Part shown: one piece after another, positions 15,363 to 22,387 of the stretch | Layout: every line of letters starts with the position of its first letter | Position numbering within the stretch: the first letter of the stretch is position 1 | Origin: a virus | Virus record (IMG/VR): IMGVR_UViG_3300042502_000251 | Span: 1-33,091 of that record | Length of the DNA: 33,091 nt | Reading direction: 5' to 3' (one strand) | Notes under the pieces: generated by a model | Database searches by the model: none | Told to the model about the DNA's origin: nothing | The model's input: only the letters and a program-made list of their open reading frames with translations | Program-made: the position numbers and the translations under genes

Positions 15363-15988
15363 GCCTTACAATAACAAACGAGGACAATATGCTTTTAATG
15401 GCACGTTACCCAGACAACTATTTTGATTTGGCTATTGTAGATCCGCCTTATGGAATTGGATTTGACGGTTCAAGAAAAAGCACAAGCAAACACGGTGGAA
15501 GAAAAGAATATAAATTTAAGGGTTGGGATAATGAAATACCAACTGAAAAGTATTTTAATCAATTATTTAGAGTTTCTAAAAATCAAATTATTTGGGGTGC
15601 TAATTATTTCACCAAATTTTTACCAAGTTCAATGGGTTGGTTATTTTGGGATAAAGGACAAAGAATTTGTAATTCTGATGGAGAACTTGCTTATACTTCT
15701 TTTCAACAAGCATTAAGAGTAGTAGAGTATAATAGATGCGAAATACAAAAAATAGGTGGAGCAATACATCCAACACAAAAACCGCAACAACTTTATAAAT
15801 GGCTACTTGATAAATACGCAAAGCAAGGAGATAAAATACTTGATACACATTTAGGTAGTGGAAGTATTGCAATAGCTTGCCACGATTACGGATTTGATTT
15901 AATCGCTTGCGAATTAGACAAAGAGTATTTTGATAAAGCAATGCAAAGAATACAAAATCACACAAATCAAACTAAATTATTTGTGTAA
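15359..15988 (+). CDS. DNA adenine N6-methyltransferase
   Basis: This 209-residue enzyme would transfer a methyl group from S-adenosylmethionine to adenine N6 (or, less likely, cytosine N4) in phage DNA. Motif IV is DPPY at 28-31. Motif X-like HPTQKP is at 137-142, motif I is DTHLGSGS at 162-169, with ACELD at 183-187. The order (IV first, I last) is that of beta-class enzymes. There is no restriction partner nearby, so it probably protects the phage genome from host restriction. It is the last gene of this early unit, before the promoter at 15980. Its length is near the lower end for the family. Confidence 0.88.
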   Translation: MSLTITNEDNMLLMARYPDNYFDLAIVDPPYGIGFDGSRKSTSKHGGRKEYKFKGWDNEIPTEKYFNQLFRVSKNQIIWGANYFTKFLPSSMGWLFWDKGQRICNSDGELAYTSFQQALRVVEYNRCEIQKIGGAIHPTQKPQQLYKWLLDKYAKQGDKILDTHLGSGSIAIACHDYGFDLIACELDKEYFDKAMQRIQNHTNQTKLFV

Positions 15989-16010
15989 TTAAAAAAGTTT
16001 TCTATATTTG
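15980..16010 (+). promoter_or_regulatory. Promoter of structured leader A
   Basis: TTTG at 15980-15983 (-33) and TATATTTG at 16003-16010 (-7) are separated by 19 bases, an excellent match to the Bacteroidota vegetative promoter. It lies at the end of the methyltransferase gene and drives leader A and the gene at 16112. Confidence 0.75.
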
Positions 16011-16019
16011 CAAAACAAT

Positions 16020-16100
16020 CTGGTCAGAGATTGATAAAAAAACTATAATCGATCCTAATTTTGCCTACTCTGACCAGTAGGATTTAAGTTAGGATTTTTT
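16020..16100 (+). promoter_or_regulatory. Structured 5' leader A (pseudoknot-type, with terminator-like end)
   Basis: Arm CTGGTCAGAG (16020-16029) begins 9 nt after the -7 box and is perfectly complementary to CTCTGACCAG (16068-16077). The latter overlaps the loop CTGACC of a hairpin CCTACT (16064-16069)/AGTAGG (16076-16081). That hairpin is enclosed by ATCCTAA (16052-16058)/TTAGGAT (16089-16095), which runs into six T residues. The arm and inner hairpin cannot both be fully paired, so this could act as a pseudoknot or as an arm-controlled terminator. The gene starts at 16112. Confidence 0.65.
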
Positions 16101-16111
16101 AATTAAACATT

Positions 16112-16555
16112 ATGAGTAAAGATTTATTCCAGTTAATGCGCCAACAAGAGATTGACACGCAAAACTTTTTACCAAACCGACTTGAGATCCAGCTATCTGC
16201 AAAAACATTCATCAAAGATTTATTAGACGCTGGAGAAACAGACAAATTTGAACTACTAGCGCAAGCCAAACGAATGGGCGAAGCGTTGGAAGTGATTAAC
16301 GCTGAACTTTTAAAAGTACTCCCACAAGAAAACTTTGAGGCTTACGGACTTAAAGGAACCTACCGAAGCGGTGGCGAAACAATTAACTACAAAGATTGCG
16401 AAGTTTGGAGTGATATTAACCGAGAGTTAAAAGAACGTGAGGAACTTCTTAAACTAGCTTTGAAATCGCATAATGAAATATACGATGAGGCAGGAGTACA
16501 AGTGCCTAAAGTATCAACAACGCCTCGCAAAAGTAGTTTGGCTATATCATTTTAA
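16112..16555 (+). CDS. Unknown early protein with coiled-coil segments
   Basis: This 147-residue protein is helical with charged heptad-like stretches (KFELLAQAKRMGEALEVI and a NRELKEREELLKLALKSH helix) and a Ser/Thr-rich basic C-terminus (TTPRKSSLAISF). It has its own promoter and structured leader, and precedes the SSB-like gene. The neighbourhood suggests a DNA metabolism role. A relation to other phage coiled-coil replication proteins is possible, but I see no motif that proves it. Confidence 0.75.
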   Translation: MSKDLFQLMRQQEIDTQNFLPNRLEIQLSAKTFIKDLLDAGETDKFELLAQAKRMGEALEVINAELLKVLPQENFEAYGLKGTYRSGGETINYKDCEVWSDINRELKEREELLKLALKSHNEIYDEAGVQVPKVSTTPRKSSLAISF

Positions 16556-16568
16556 ATTACTATATTTA
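16537..16568 (+). promoter_or_regulatory. Promoter of the SSB-like gene
   Basis: TTTG at 16537-16540 and TATATTTA at 16561-16568 are 20 bases apart. The -7 box has A instead of the final G, so it is a slightly weaker match to the consensus. It lies across the end of the previous gene and drives leader B and the gene at 16635. Confidence 0.55.
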
Positions 16569-16578
16569 CATTTCATAA

Positions 16579-16616
16579 TTAACCGATGCAAGGTTCGGGC
16601 ATCTTAACTCCGATCC
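16579..16616 (+). promoter_or_regulatory. Structured 5' leader B (weaker case)
   Basis: TTAA-CC-GATGC (16579-16589) can pair with GCATC-TTAA (16599-16607), leaving a CC bulge. The 9-base loop contains GGTTCGG (16592-16598), which can pair six of seven positions with CCGATCC at 16610-16616. This is a hairpin whose loop pairs with a downstream segment, a mirror of leaders A, C and D. The match is shorter and imperfect, so this call is tentative. Confidence 0.35.
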
Positions 16617-16634
16617 ATAAACAAATATTTTATT

Positions 16635-17336
16635 ATGAGTACTTCAAACAGACGTGCAGCCTTTGCACAACCACAAACAAATCCAGCCACTAAATTTATC
16701 GAGTGGAAATCAAACGACAAATGTTTCAACTATTACGACAAAGAAGCGCAGAAAAATGTAGAAATACCTTTGCCTTTTAAGTTCTTAGTCTTAGATGAAT
16801 TGCACACTATTAAAGGTTGGAATGATGCTTCCTCAAGCAATATTTACTCCAACGAAGTGAAATTCATTTCAAAAGAAGTAATGACAGTTAAACCTTTCAA
16901 GGGTAACGAAATTGCCAAAGGTTATTACAAAGACATTAAGGATAAAGTTGTAGCTGCTGGAGGACATTACACCAAGTCTATTTATGTAATGCTTGAGGAT
17001 GGTTCACTAGCTAATATATCACTTAAAGGATCTGGAGTTCAAAAGTGGGGAGATTTCACGCAGAAAACACGCAACAGACTTGCTGATGAATGGGTAATAG
17101 TTGCCAAAGCAGAAGATGGTAAAAAAGGAGCAGTTAAGTTCTCAACACCAAGTTTCTCTTTTGTAAACTCTATTTCAGATGAAGAAGCTAATATGGCAGA
17201 CGAAGCGTTCAACATATTGGAATCATACCTTAAAACATACTTAGCAAAAGCAGATATTGATGTTGTATTAAATGGAGATATAGCACAAGACTTTAATGAT
17301 ATGCAGGATGCCGATGATGATGGATTAGACTTCTAA
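16635..17336 (+). CDS. SSB-like single-stranded DNA-binding protein
   Basis: This is a 233-residue protein. The C-terminus is acidic and ends DDDGLDF, closely like the protein-docking tails of bacterial SSBs (acidic stretch ending in Phe). The body (about 25-165) is mixed beta with aromatic residues (KCFNYYDKEA, then FKFLVLDEL, KGYYKDI and YVMLEDGSL) as in OB-fold phage SSBs. Its gene lies between the gene at 16112 and the origin-like region and primase. It would coat single-stranded DNA at phage forks and recruit partners through the tail. Fold assignment is by pattern, the tail is directly visible. Confidence 0.7.
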   Translation: MSTSNRRAAFAQPQTNPATKFIEWKSNDKCFNYYDKEAQKNVEIPLPFKFLVLDELHTIKGWNDASSSNIYSNEVKFISKEVMTVKPFKGNEIAKGYYKDIKDKVVAAGGHYTKSIYVMLEDGSLANISLKGSGVQKWGDFTQKTRNRLADEWVIVAKAEDGKKGAVKFSTPSFSFVNSISDEEANMADEAFNILESYLKTYLAKADIDVVLNGDIAQDFNDMQDADDDGLDF

Positions 17337-17358
17337 ACGCCAAACAACACAACTAATC

Positions 17359-17386
17359 AAAGCCACCTTAATCGGTGGCTTTTTTT
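17359..17386 (+). terminator. Intrinsic terminator after the SSB-like gene
   Basis: A 9-bp perfect stem, AAAGCCACC at 17359-17367 and GGTGGCTTT at 17374-17382, has the loop TTAATC and continues in T residues to 17386. It isolates the SSB transcript from the iteron region. Confidence 0.9.
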
Positions 17387-17389
17387 ATT

Positions 17390-17578
17390 ATAGTAAACAT
17401 TATGAGTGTTTCCCCTATACCCTTTACAAAACAGAGTTTATAAATTTAATAGGGGGGGTATCAAAATCAAAATAAATGTTTACTATGTTTACTTTGCTTT
17501 GTTAGCTGCCTATTTTATTGAGTTATTTAAGTAATCATTTTAAATAAAATGTTTACTATAAAAAAAAATGTTTACTAT
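17390..17578. repeat. Iteron-like 11-bp repeats, candidate replication origin
   Basis: The 11-mer ATGTTTACTAT occurs perfectly four times: inverted at 17390-17400, and direct at 17476-17486, 17549-17559 and 17568-17578. A fifth copy with one change (ATGTTTACTTT) is at 17485-17495. They lie in the only long gene-free stretch (17337-17703), between a terminator and the primase-helicase gene; the last copy touches the promoter of that gene. The region also has a run of seven G (17452-17458) whose GGGTAT can pair with ATACCC at 17417-17422. An origin bound by a phage initiator, or repressor operators, would both fit. Confidence 0.6.
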
Positions 17579-17610
17579 TGTATTTATATTGGTTTTTATT
17601 TTTATATTTG
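17578..17610 (+). promoter_or_regulatory. Promoter of structured leader C
   Basis: TATATTTG at 17603-17610 is a perfect -7 box. A TTG at 17578-17580 lies 22 bases upstream as a possible -33 element and abuts the last iteron, so a protein bound to the iterons could control this promoter. Confidence 0.6.
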
Positions 17611-17620
17611 CGAATGTAGT

Positions 17621-17687
17621 CTGGAAGCTATTATAAGAAATTATCAATGCCACTCTTTCACGACTTCCAGCGTGTTTGAGTGGCATT
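17621..17687 (+). promoter_or_regulatory. Structured 5' leader C (pseudoknot-type)
   Basis: Arm CTGGAAG (17621-17627) begins 10 nt after the -7 box. A hairpin follows: outer stem AATGCCACTC (17646-17655)/GAGTGGCATT (17678-17687), symmetrical TTT/TTT internal loop, inner stem CACG (17659-17662)/CGTG (17671-17674), and loop ACTTCCAG. The loop's CTTCCAG (17664-17670) is perfectly complementary to the arm, giving an H-type pseudoknot. The coding start is at 17704, so the structure lies wholly in the leader. Confidence 0.7.
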
Positions 17688-17703
17688 AACCTTTTATGTA
17701 TTT

Positions 17704-20064
17704 ATGGAATATAAAATTTCAGTATTTAAAGACCTTTTAAAATCTAAGGATGTACCCTACATTGTAGATTTAGAAAAAATTATCCAACGCATTAAAGTTG
17801 GTAAGTCAATTACAATTATTGACAAAGTTAGAAATGCAACCAATAAAAAAGATGCAGACCTTATAAAACAGAAATTGCCTTGCATTTTATTTGCTGGAGA
17901 ATTTTCAGAGCGCAACGGAAATAGCCTTGTTAATCATTCCGGACTTATGTGTGTTGATTTTGACAAATACGAAAACGAGCAGGTTATGATTGAGCATCGG
18001 GCGATACTTGAGCGAAATCCTCATTTTTTACTTTTATTTACTTCCCCATCCGGGAAAGGAATTAAAGGAGTAGTAAAAATACCAAACGCAAATAAAGAAA
18101 CGCATCCAAAGTATTTTACTGCATTTCAAAAAGAGTTTGATTTTGATTATTGGGATAAGTCTTGCTCAAATGTTGATAGGGTTTGTTACGAATCATACGA
18201 TCCAAATATATTTATTAATTACGATGCTATTGAATTTGCACCAAACTTAATTGATGTAGGTTATAGCGTTACAGAAAAAACTCCTTTAATACCTATAACC
18301 GATGAAGATAAGATAATTGAAAAGATAATGTCTTTTGATTGGAAAAAAGATTTTGTAGAGGGAGAGAGAAACGCCTTTATTTTTGATTTGGCTGGAATGT
18401 TTTGCGAGTATGGAGTTAGCCAAACAACTGCCGAGAATTATATTATTAACAACGTTGTAATTGGAGATTTTTCAGAAGCAGAGGCAAAGACCACAATCAA
18501 AAGCGGATATAAAAAACGCAACTTTGATAGTAAATTCTTTGAGGATTACCAAAAAATTGATAAGGTTAGAGTTGATTTAAAAAGAGGAAAAGATGCAGTA
18601 ATTAAAAAATACGGTATTACGGAGGATACTTTTGATGAAATAAAGGAAGTATTAGAACACGACGATTTCTGGTTCACTTCCTGCGATAAAAGCGGAAAGG
18701 AAAAGGTAACAATCGACGCGTTAAAGTATAAGTTTTTTTTAGAGCGCAACGGATATAAAAAACACTACCCAAACGATACACAAAAGCCAACTTGGGTTTA
18801 TATTAATTCAAATAAAGTGCGAATTACCTCCGTTGAAATTATCAAAGACTTTGTTCTTAATTACCTATTGGATAAAAAAGAGTTTGAAGTGTGGAACTAC
18901 TGCGCTAAATATCAAAACTTATTTAATGAAAACTTCCTTTTAATGCTTGAATCAATCGATTTAAAGATGTTAAACGATGACCGGCACAAATCTTATATTG
19001 CTTACAAAAATGGTGTCTTAGAAGTAACAAAAAACGAGTGTAAATTAATTGATTACATCGATGTTGATTTTTATATTTGGGAAAATCACATTTTGGATCG
19101 TGATTTTGTGGTATTGGATGAATTTGATAATGACTACAAATCTTTTATTAAGAATATATCTAACGAATCCGAACTACCAACCGAGAGCGTTATAGGTTAC
19201 CTAATATCAACTTACAAAAATCGTTCAAATAATAAGGCTATAATTTTAAATGATGAAGTTATTTCAGAGAATCCAGAGGGAGGAACCGGCAAAGGAGTTT
19301 TTGTGCAAGGTATTAGCCAAATAAGAAAAACAAGTATTATCGATGGTAAGTTATTTGATGGTAAAAAGTCTTTTCCTTATCAAACCGTTTCACTAGATAC
19401 AAAGATTTTAGTGTTTGATGATGTTATTAAGAACTTTAATTTTGAGGAAAAGTTTAGTTTGGTAACAGAGGGATTGACTTTGGAGCGTAAAAATAAGGAT
19501 GCAATTAAGTTAAATGTACACGAAAGCCCGAAGTTGGTTATATCGACAAATTACGCTATTCGTGGGGAGGGTAATAGCCACGACCGAAGAAGATACGAGT
19601 TGGAGATAGCGCAATATTACGGAAAGGACTTAACTCCAGAGGATGAGTTTAAACGCCAGTTATTTGATGATTGGGATATAACAGACTTTCAAAAGTTTGA
19701 TAATTATATGGTTTATTGTTTGCAGTTATTTTTAAGTAGTGGACTAGTTAAGCAAAATGCTAAGAATATTAAGATGCGGAAGTTTATTGCTGAAACTGCT
19801 ATGGAGTTCTACGAATTTATAAAGGATCCGGAAGTGGTCCTACAAAATGAAAGGCTAGATAAAAAGATAATTTTTGACAAGTTTGTGGAGGAATATCCAG
19901 ACTTTAAAAAATGGCTTACACGTAAGAAGTTTAATTTGTGGGTTCAAAAATATTGTTCATTTATGGGCTTTGAATACATAAGCGATACTTCCAACGGGAT
20001 GCAATGGTTTATTATCAAAAGCGGAATAATAAAAGAGGATGAAGATAACGATATAATGTTTTAG
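17704..20064 (+). CDS. Primase-helicase (BT4734-like N-terminus, SF3-type helicase)
   Basis: I choose the ATG at 17704 over a GTG at 17680 that lies in the 3' arm of the leader hairpin. The product is 786 residues. Residues ~45-180 resemble the BT4734/VirE-like primase-associated domain (CVDFDKYE with D85 and D87; SPSGKGIKG at 114-122). The C-terminal half is a helicase like those of phage D5/DUF5906 proteins: Walker A GGTGKG at 526-531, Walker B VFDD at 570-573, and STN at 614-616, then HDRRRYELE. It would prime and unwind phage DNA. It has its own promoter and leader beside the iterons and ends at a terminator. Confidence 0.85.
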   Translation: MEYKISVFKDLLKSKDVPYIVDLEKIIQRIKVGKSITIIDKVRNATNKKDADLIKQKLPCILFAGEFSERNGNSLVNHSGLMCVDFDKYENEQVMIEHRAILERNPHFLLLFTSPSGKGIKGVVKIPNANKETHPKYFTAFQKEFDFDYWDKSCSNVDRVCYESYDPNIFINYDAIEFAPNLIDVGYSVTEKTPLIPITDEDKIIEKIMSFDWKKDFVEGERNAFIFDLAGMFCEYGVSQTTAENYIINNVVIGDFSEAEAKTTIKSGYKKRNFDSKFFEDYQKIDKVRVDLKRGKDAVIKKYGITEDTFDEIKEVLEHDDFWFTSCDKSGKEKVTIDALKYKFFLERNGYKKHYPNDTQKPTWVYINSNKVRITSVEIIKDFVLNYLLDKKEFEVWNYCAKYQNLFNENFLLMLESIDLKMLNDDRHKSYIAYKNGVLEVTKNECKLIDYIDVDFYIWENHILDRDFVVLDEFDNDYKSFIKNISNESELPTESVIGYLISTYKNRSNNKAIILNDEVISENPEGGTGKGVFVQGISQIRKTSIIDGKLFDGKKSFPYQTVSLDTKILVFDDVIKNFNFEEKFSLVTEGLTLERKNKDAIKLNVHESPKLVISTNYAIRGEGNSHDRRRYELEIAQYYGKDLTPEDEFKRQLFDDWDITDFQKFDNYMVYCLQLFLSSGLVKQNAKNIKMRKFIAETAMEFYEFIKDPEVVLQNERLDKKIIFDKFVEEYPDFKKWLTRKKFNLWVQKYCSFMGFEYISDTSNGMQWFIIKSGIIKEDEDNDIMF

Positions 20065-20084
20065 TTGGCTATTAAAATAGCCAA
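20065..20084 (+). terminator. Terminator after the primase-helicase gene
   Basis: A perfect hairpin, TTGGCTAT at 20065-20072 and ATAGCCAA at 20077-20084, begins right after the stop and is followed by AAATACTTTT. The T-run is displaced, so termination may be partial. Confidence 0.65.
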
Positions 20085-20114
20085 AAATACTTTTAATTAT
20101 TGAAAATGATTTTG

Positions 20115-20122
20115 TATCTTTG
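20115..20122 (+). promoter_or_regulatory. Candidate promoter -7 box before leader D
   Basis: TATCTTTG matches TAnnTTTG. The nearest TTG upstream (20100-20102) is only 12 bases away, too close for a normal -33, so the -33 element is unclear. It lies 8 nt before the arm of leader D, in line with the other leaders. Confidence 0.5.
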
Positions 20123-20130
20123 AAAAAGCA

Positions 20131-20199
20131 AGTAGGACTGCTAACAAAATTTATTACAATTCCCGATTATTACAGATGTCCTACTCTGTTTTAATCGGG
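20131..20199 (+). promoter_or_regulatory. Structured 5' leader D (pseudoknot-type)
   Basis: Arm AGTAGGAC (20131-20138) is perfectly complementary to GTCCTACT (20178-20185). That sequence forms the loop of a hairpin with outer stem CCCGATTA (20162-20169)/TAATCGGG (20192-20199), a symmetrical TT/TT internal loop, and inner stem ACAG (20172-20175)/CTGT (20186-20189). The layout is the same as in leader C with no sequence shared in the stems. A T-rich stretch follows, then the ATG at 20217. Confidence 0.7.
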
Positions 20200-20216
20200 T
20201 TTTATATTTTAATGTT

Positions 20217-20735
20217 ATGGAAGTTTGGAAAACAATTAATGATTTTAACAATTATGAAGTGTCGTCTTATGGAAGTGTAAGAAGAAAGAAATGTCAGATT
20301 ATTTATTCTAATGGTATGGTAACTAATTACAAAGAAAAGTTATTAAATCAAGAATTGGTTAGAAAAATTTATAAAAGAGTTACTTTAAGTCAGAATAATA
20401 TTCAAAAAAGATACCAAGTACATAGATTAGTAGCTATGTATTTTATTCCAAATAATGAAAATAAACCTTGTGTAAATCATATTGATGGAGATGGAAAAAA
20501 CAATAATATTCTAAATTTAGAATGGGTATCTTATTCAGAAAATGAAAGGCACTCTTATGATGTTTTAGGTAAAATAAATTCAAATAGAAAATTGACAGAA
20601 TTTGATTTAATTGATATTAGGCAAAATTGTGTAAAAGGAAAAAATAGTAATGTTAAAAATTTTTCAAATAAATATTGTGTGAATGTTACTGTTATTTATA
20701 ATGTTTTAAAAAATAAATATTATGTTACAACTTAG
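20217..20735 (+). CDS. HNH homing endonuclease (NUMOD4-HNH type)
   Basis: This is a 172-residue free-standing endonuclease. Residues 2-60 look like a NUMOD4 DNA-binding module (VWKTINDFNNYEVSSYGSVR). The HNH nuclease core is VHRLVAMYFIP (H69), CVNHIDGDGKNNN (H88 and Asn 95-97) and LEWVSYSENERHS. The C-terminal part (about 122-172) is a likely helix-turn-helix. Such enzymes cut DNA to spread their own gene. It is richer in A+T than its neighbours, and its end overlaps the helicase start by 14 bases. This suggests insertion between leader D and the helicase gene, which it now shares. Confidence 0.85.
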   Translation: MEVWKTINDFNNYEVSSYGSVRRKKCQIIYSNGMVTNYKEKLLNQELVRKIYKRVTLSQNNIQKRYQVHRLVAMYFIPNNENKPCVNHIDGDGKNNNILNLEWVSYSENERHSYDVLGKINSNRKLTEFDLIDIRQNCVKGKNSNVKNFSNKYCVNVTVIYNVLKNKYYVTT

Positions 20736-22002
20736 AGATTATCAAGTCAAGTTGGCTACTGAAGGTTGTGATATTTTAAAAAGAAAGGGTTTAGTTTATT
20801 TCGCACTTCAGGTTCGTGTCGGCAAAACATTAACCGCACTCCAGACCGCGAAATTATTTCAAGCTAAGCGAGTATTGTTTTTAACAAAAAAGAAAGCAAT
20901 ATCCAGTATTCAATGGGATTACGACAACTTTGGATTTGACTTTGATTTAACAATTATAAACGATGAGAGTTTACATTTGGTCAATAAAGAGTTTGATTTA
21001 GTGATCCACGATGAACACCACCGATTTGGTGCATACCCTAAACCGAACGCAGTAGCAAAATTATTTAAGCAAAAATATTCGCATTTACCAATGATATTTT
21101 TAAGCGGAACGCCAACCGCTGAAAGTCACTCACAATGGTATCATCAATTTTGGGTAAGTGATAACAGTCCTTTCAAAGAATATACAAACTTTTATAAATG
21201 GGCGGCAGATTTTGTAAATGTAAAAGTTAAACATCTTGGTTATGCCAAAGTAAATGATTATTCAGATGCCGATATTAAACACATCGATAGGCGAATTAAA
21301 TACTTTATCTTAACTTTTACTCAAGAACAGGCGGGATTTACTTCAACAGTTAATGAAATGGTTTTGGAGGTTGAGATGAAGCCAATTACCTATCAAATTA
21401 TTGAAAGGCTTAAAAAGGATTTGGTTGTAAAAAATCCACAAGGACAAATAATTTTAGCCGATACTGGCGTTAAATTAATGCAGAAAGTCCACCAGCTTTC
21501 AAGTGGAACGTGTAAATTTGAGGATGGCACGAGCAAAGTAATTGACTACTCAAAAGCGGAGTTTATAAGAGATAATTTTAAAGAAGTAAAGATTGGTATA
21601 TTTTATAAATTTAAAGAGGAATTTAATGCCTTAAAATCGATTTTAGGGAATAAGTTAACCGATAACCTAGAGCAGTTTAATACAACAGACAAATGTATCG
21701 CTTTACAAATTGTTTCTGGGCGTGAGGGAATAAGTTTAAAAGAGGCAAAATATTTAGTCTATTACAATATTGATTTTTCAAGTGTCAGTTATTGGCAAAG
21801 TAGGGATAGACTTACTACAATGCAAAGAAAAGAAAACGAGATATTTTGGTTATTTTCCAAAGGAGGAATAGAATATAAAATTTATAAAACAGTTTTGCAA
21901 AAAAAAGATTATACACTTAACCTATTTAAAAAAGATGCTGGAATCAAAAATACAAACCAAAATAAAAAAGAAGTTGGAAGAAAAGGGGTATTTAGTAGTT
22001 AA
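20722..22002 (+). CDS. SF2 DEAD/DEAH-type DNA helicase
   Basis: This 426-residue ATPase has a Q-motif-like LRDYQ at the start, Walker A QVRVGKT (30-36), motif II DEHH (97-100), motif III SGTPT (128-132), and a late VSGREGISL then QSRDRLTTMQR as motifs V and VI. This is the small SF2 helicase common in phage replication blocks, which unwinds DNA or remodels protein-DNA complexes. The start ATG lies in the end of the HNH gene. Its end overlaps the VRR-NUC gene by 68 bases in another frame, so the two are coupled, as is often seen for these partners. Confidence 0.9.
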   Translation: MLQLRDYQVKLATEGCDILKRKGLVYFALQVRVGKTLTALQTAKLFQAKRVLFLTKKKAISSIQWDYDNFGFDFDLTIINDESLHLVNKEFDLVIHDEHHRFGAYPKPNAVAKLFKQKYSHLPMIFLSGTPTAESHSQWYHQFWVSDNSPFKEYTNFYKWAADFVNVKVKHLGYAKVNDYSDADIKHIDRRIKYFILTFTQEQAGFTSTVNEMVLEVEMKPITYQIIERLKKDLVVKNPQGQIILADTGVKLMQKVHQLSSGTCKFEDGTSKVIDYSKAEFIRDNFKEVKIGIFYKFKEEFNALKSILGNKLTDNLEQFNTTDKCIALQIVSGREGISLKEAKYLVYYNIDFSSVSYWQSRDRLTTMQRKENEIFWLFSKGGIEYKIYKTVLQKKDYTLNLFKKDAGIKNTNQNKKEVGRKGVFSS

Positions 22003-22198
22003 ATTAATTAAAACTTCTTGCAATGGTATTCCAGACTTAATGTGCCTTAAAGATGGCAAAGTTATTTTTATAGAAGTTAAGCAACCCAGTGGCGTTTTGT
22101 CTGAATTACAAAAATTAAGAATTAAGCAATTAACCGATCTCGGTTTTGATTGCAAGGTCTGGACAGACTACGAATGCGATTTTATGTTAAAAAATTAG
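21935..22198 (+). CDS. VRR-NUC domain nuclease
   Basis: This 87-residue protein is a single VRR-NUC domain of the PD-(D/E)xK class. Key residues are D34 (GIPDLMCL), E47 and K49 (FIEVKQPSG), with an early Glu in MLESKIQ and a late QLTDLGF helix. Such small phage nucleases act on branched or flap DNA, alone or with the helicase encoded just before. It overlaps the helicase gene by 68 bases. Length is normal for a stand-alone domain. Confidence 0.85.
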   Translation: MLESKIQTKIKKKLEEKGYLVVKLIKTSCNGIPDLMCLKDGKVIFIEVKQPSGVLSELQKLRIKQLTDLGFDCKVWTDYECDFMLKN

Positions 22199-22249
22199 TT
22201 TAATAAAAAAATTCTTTTAATATTTGTTCAAACATTAAAATATAACATT

Positions 22250-22387
22250 ATGAGAAAACAATTTTTTATCTGGACAGAAGAGAACCAACACTCTGAAAAT
22301 TATTACAGAACCGAAGAACACGCTAAATTAAGAGCGGAGCTAAAAGGTTATGAGAATTACGAAATAAGAGAAGTTTATACGCGATGA
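22250..22387 (+). CDS. Small unknown protein
   Basis: A 45-residue ORF, MRKQFFIWTEENQHSENYYR, has the recurring ACATTATGA start context and overlaps the next gene by four bases (ATGA). It is charged and rich in Glu and Tyr. It looks real by context but its function is unknown. Confidence 0.55.
   Translation: MRKQFFIWTEENQHSENYYRTEEHAKLRAELKGYENYEIREVYTR

Noticed and set aside
17402-17443. 13-codon ORF MSVSPIPFTKQSL in the iteron region
   Set aside because: Too short to judge; the start context is good, but it lies in a likely origin/regulatory region with no promoter seen.
17680-17703. GTG start for the primase-helicase adding eight residues
   Set aside because: It would begin inside the 3' arm of the leader hairpin, and the ATG at 17704 is downstream of the structure with an open leader.
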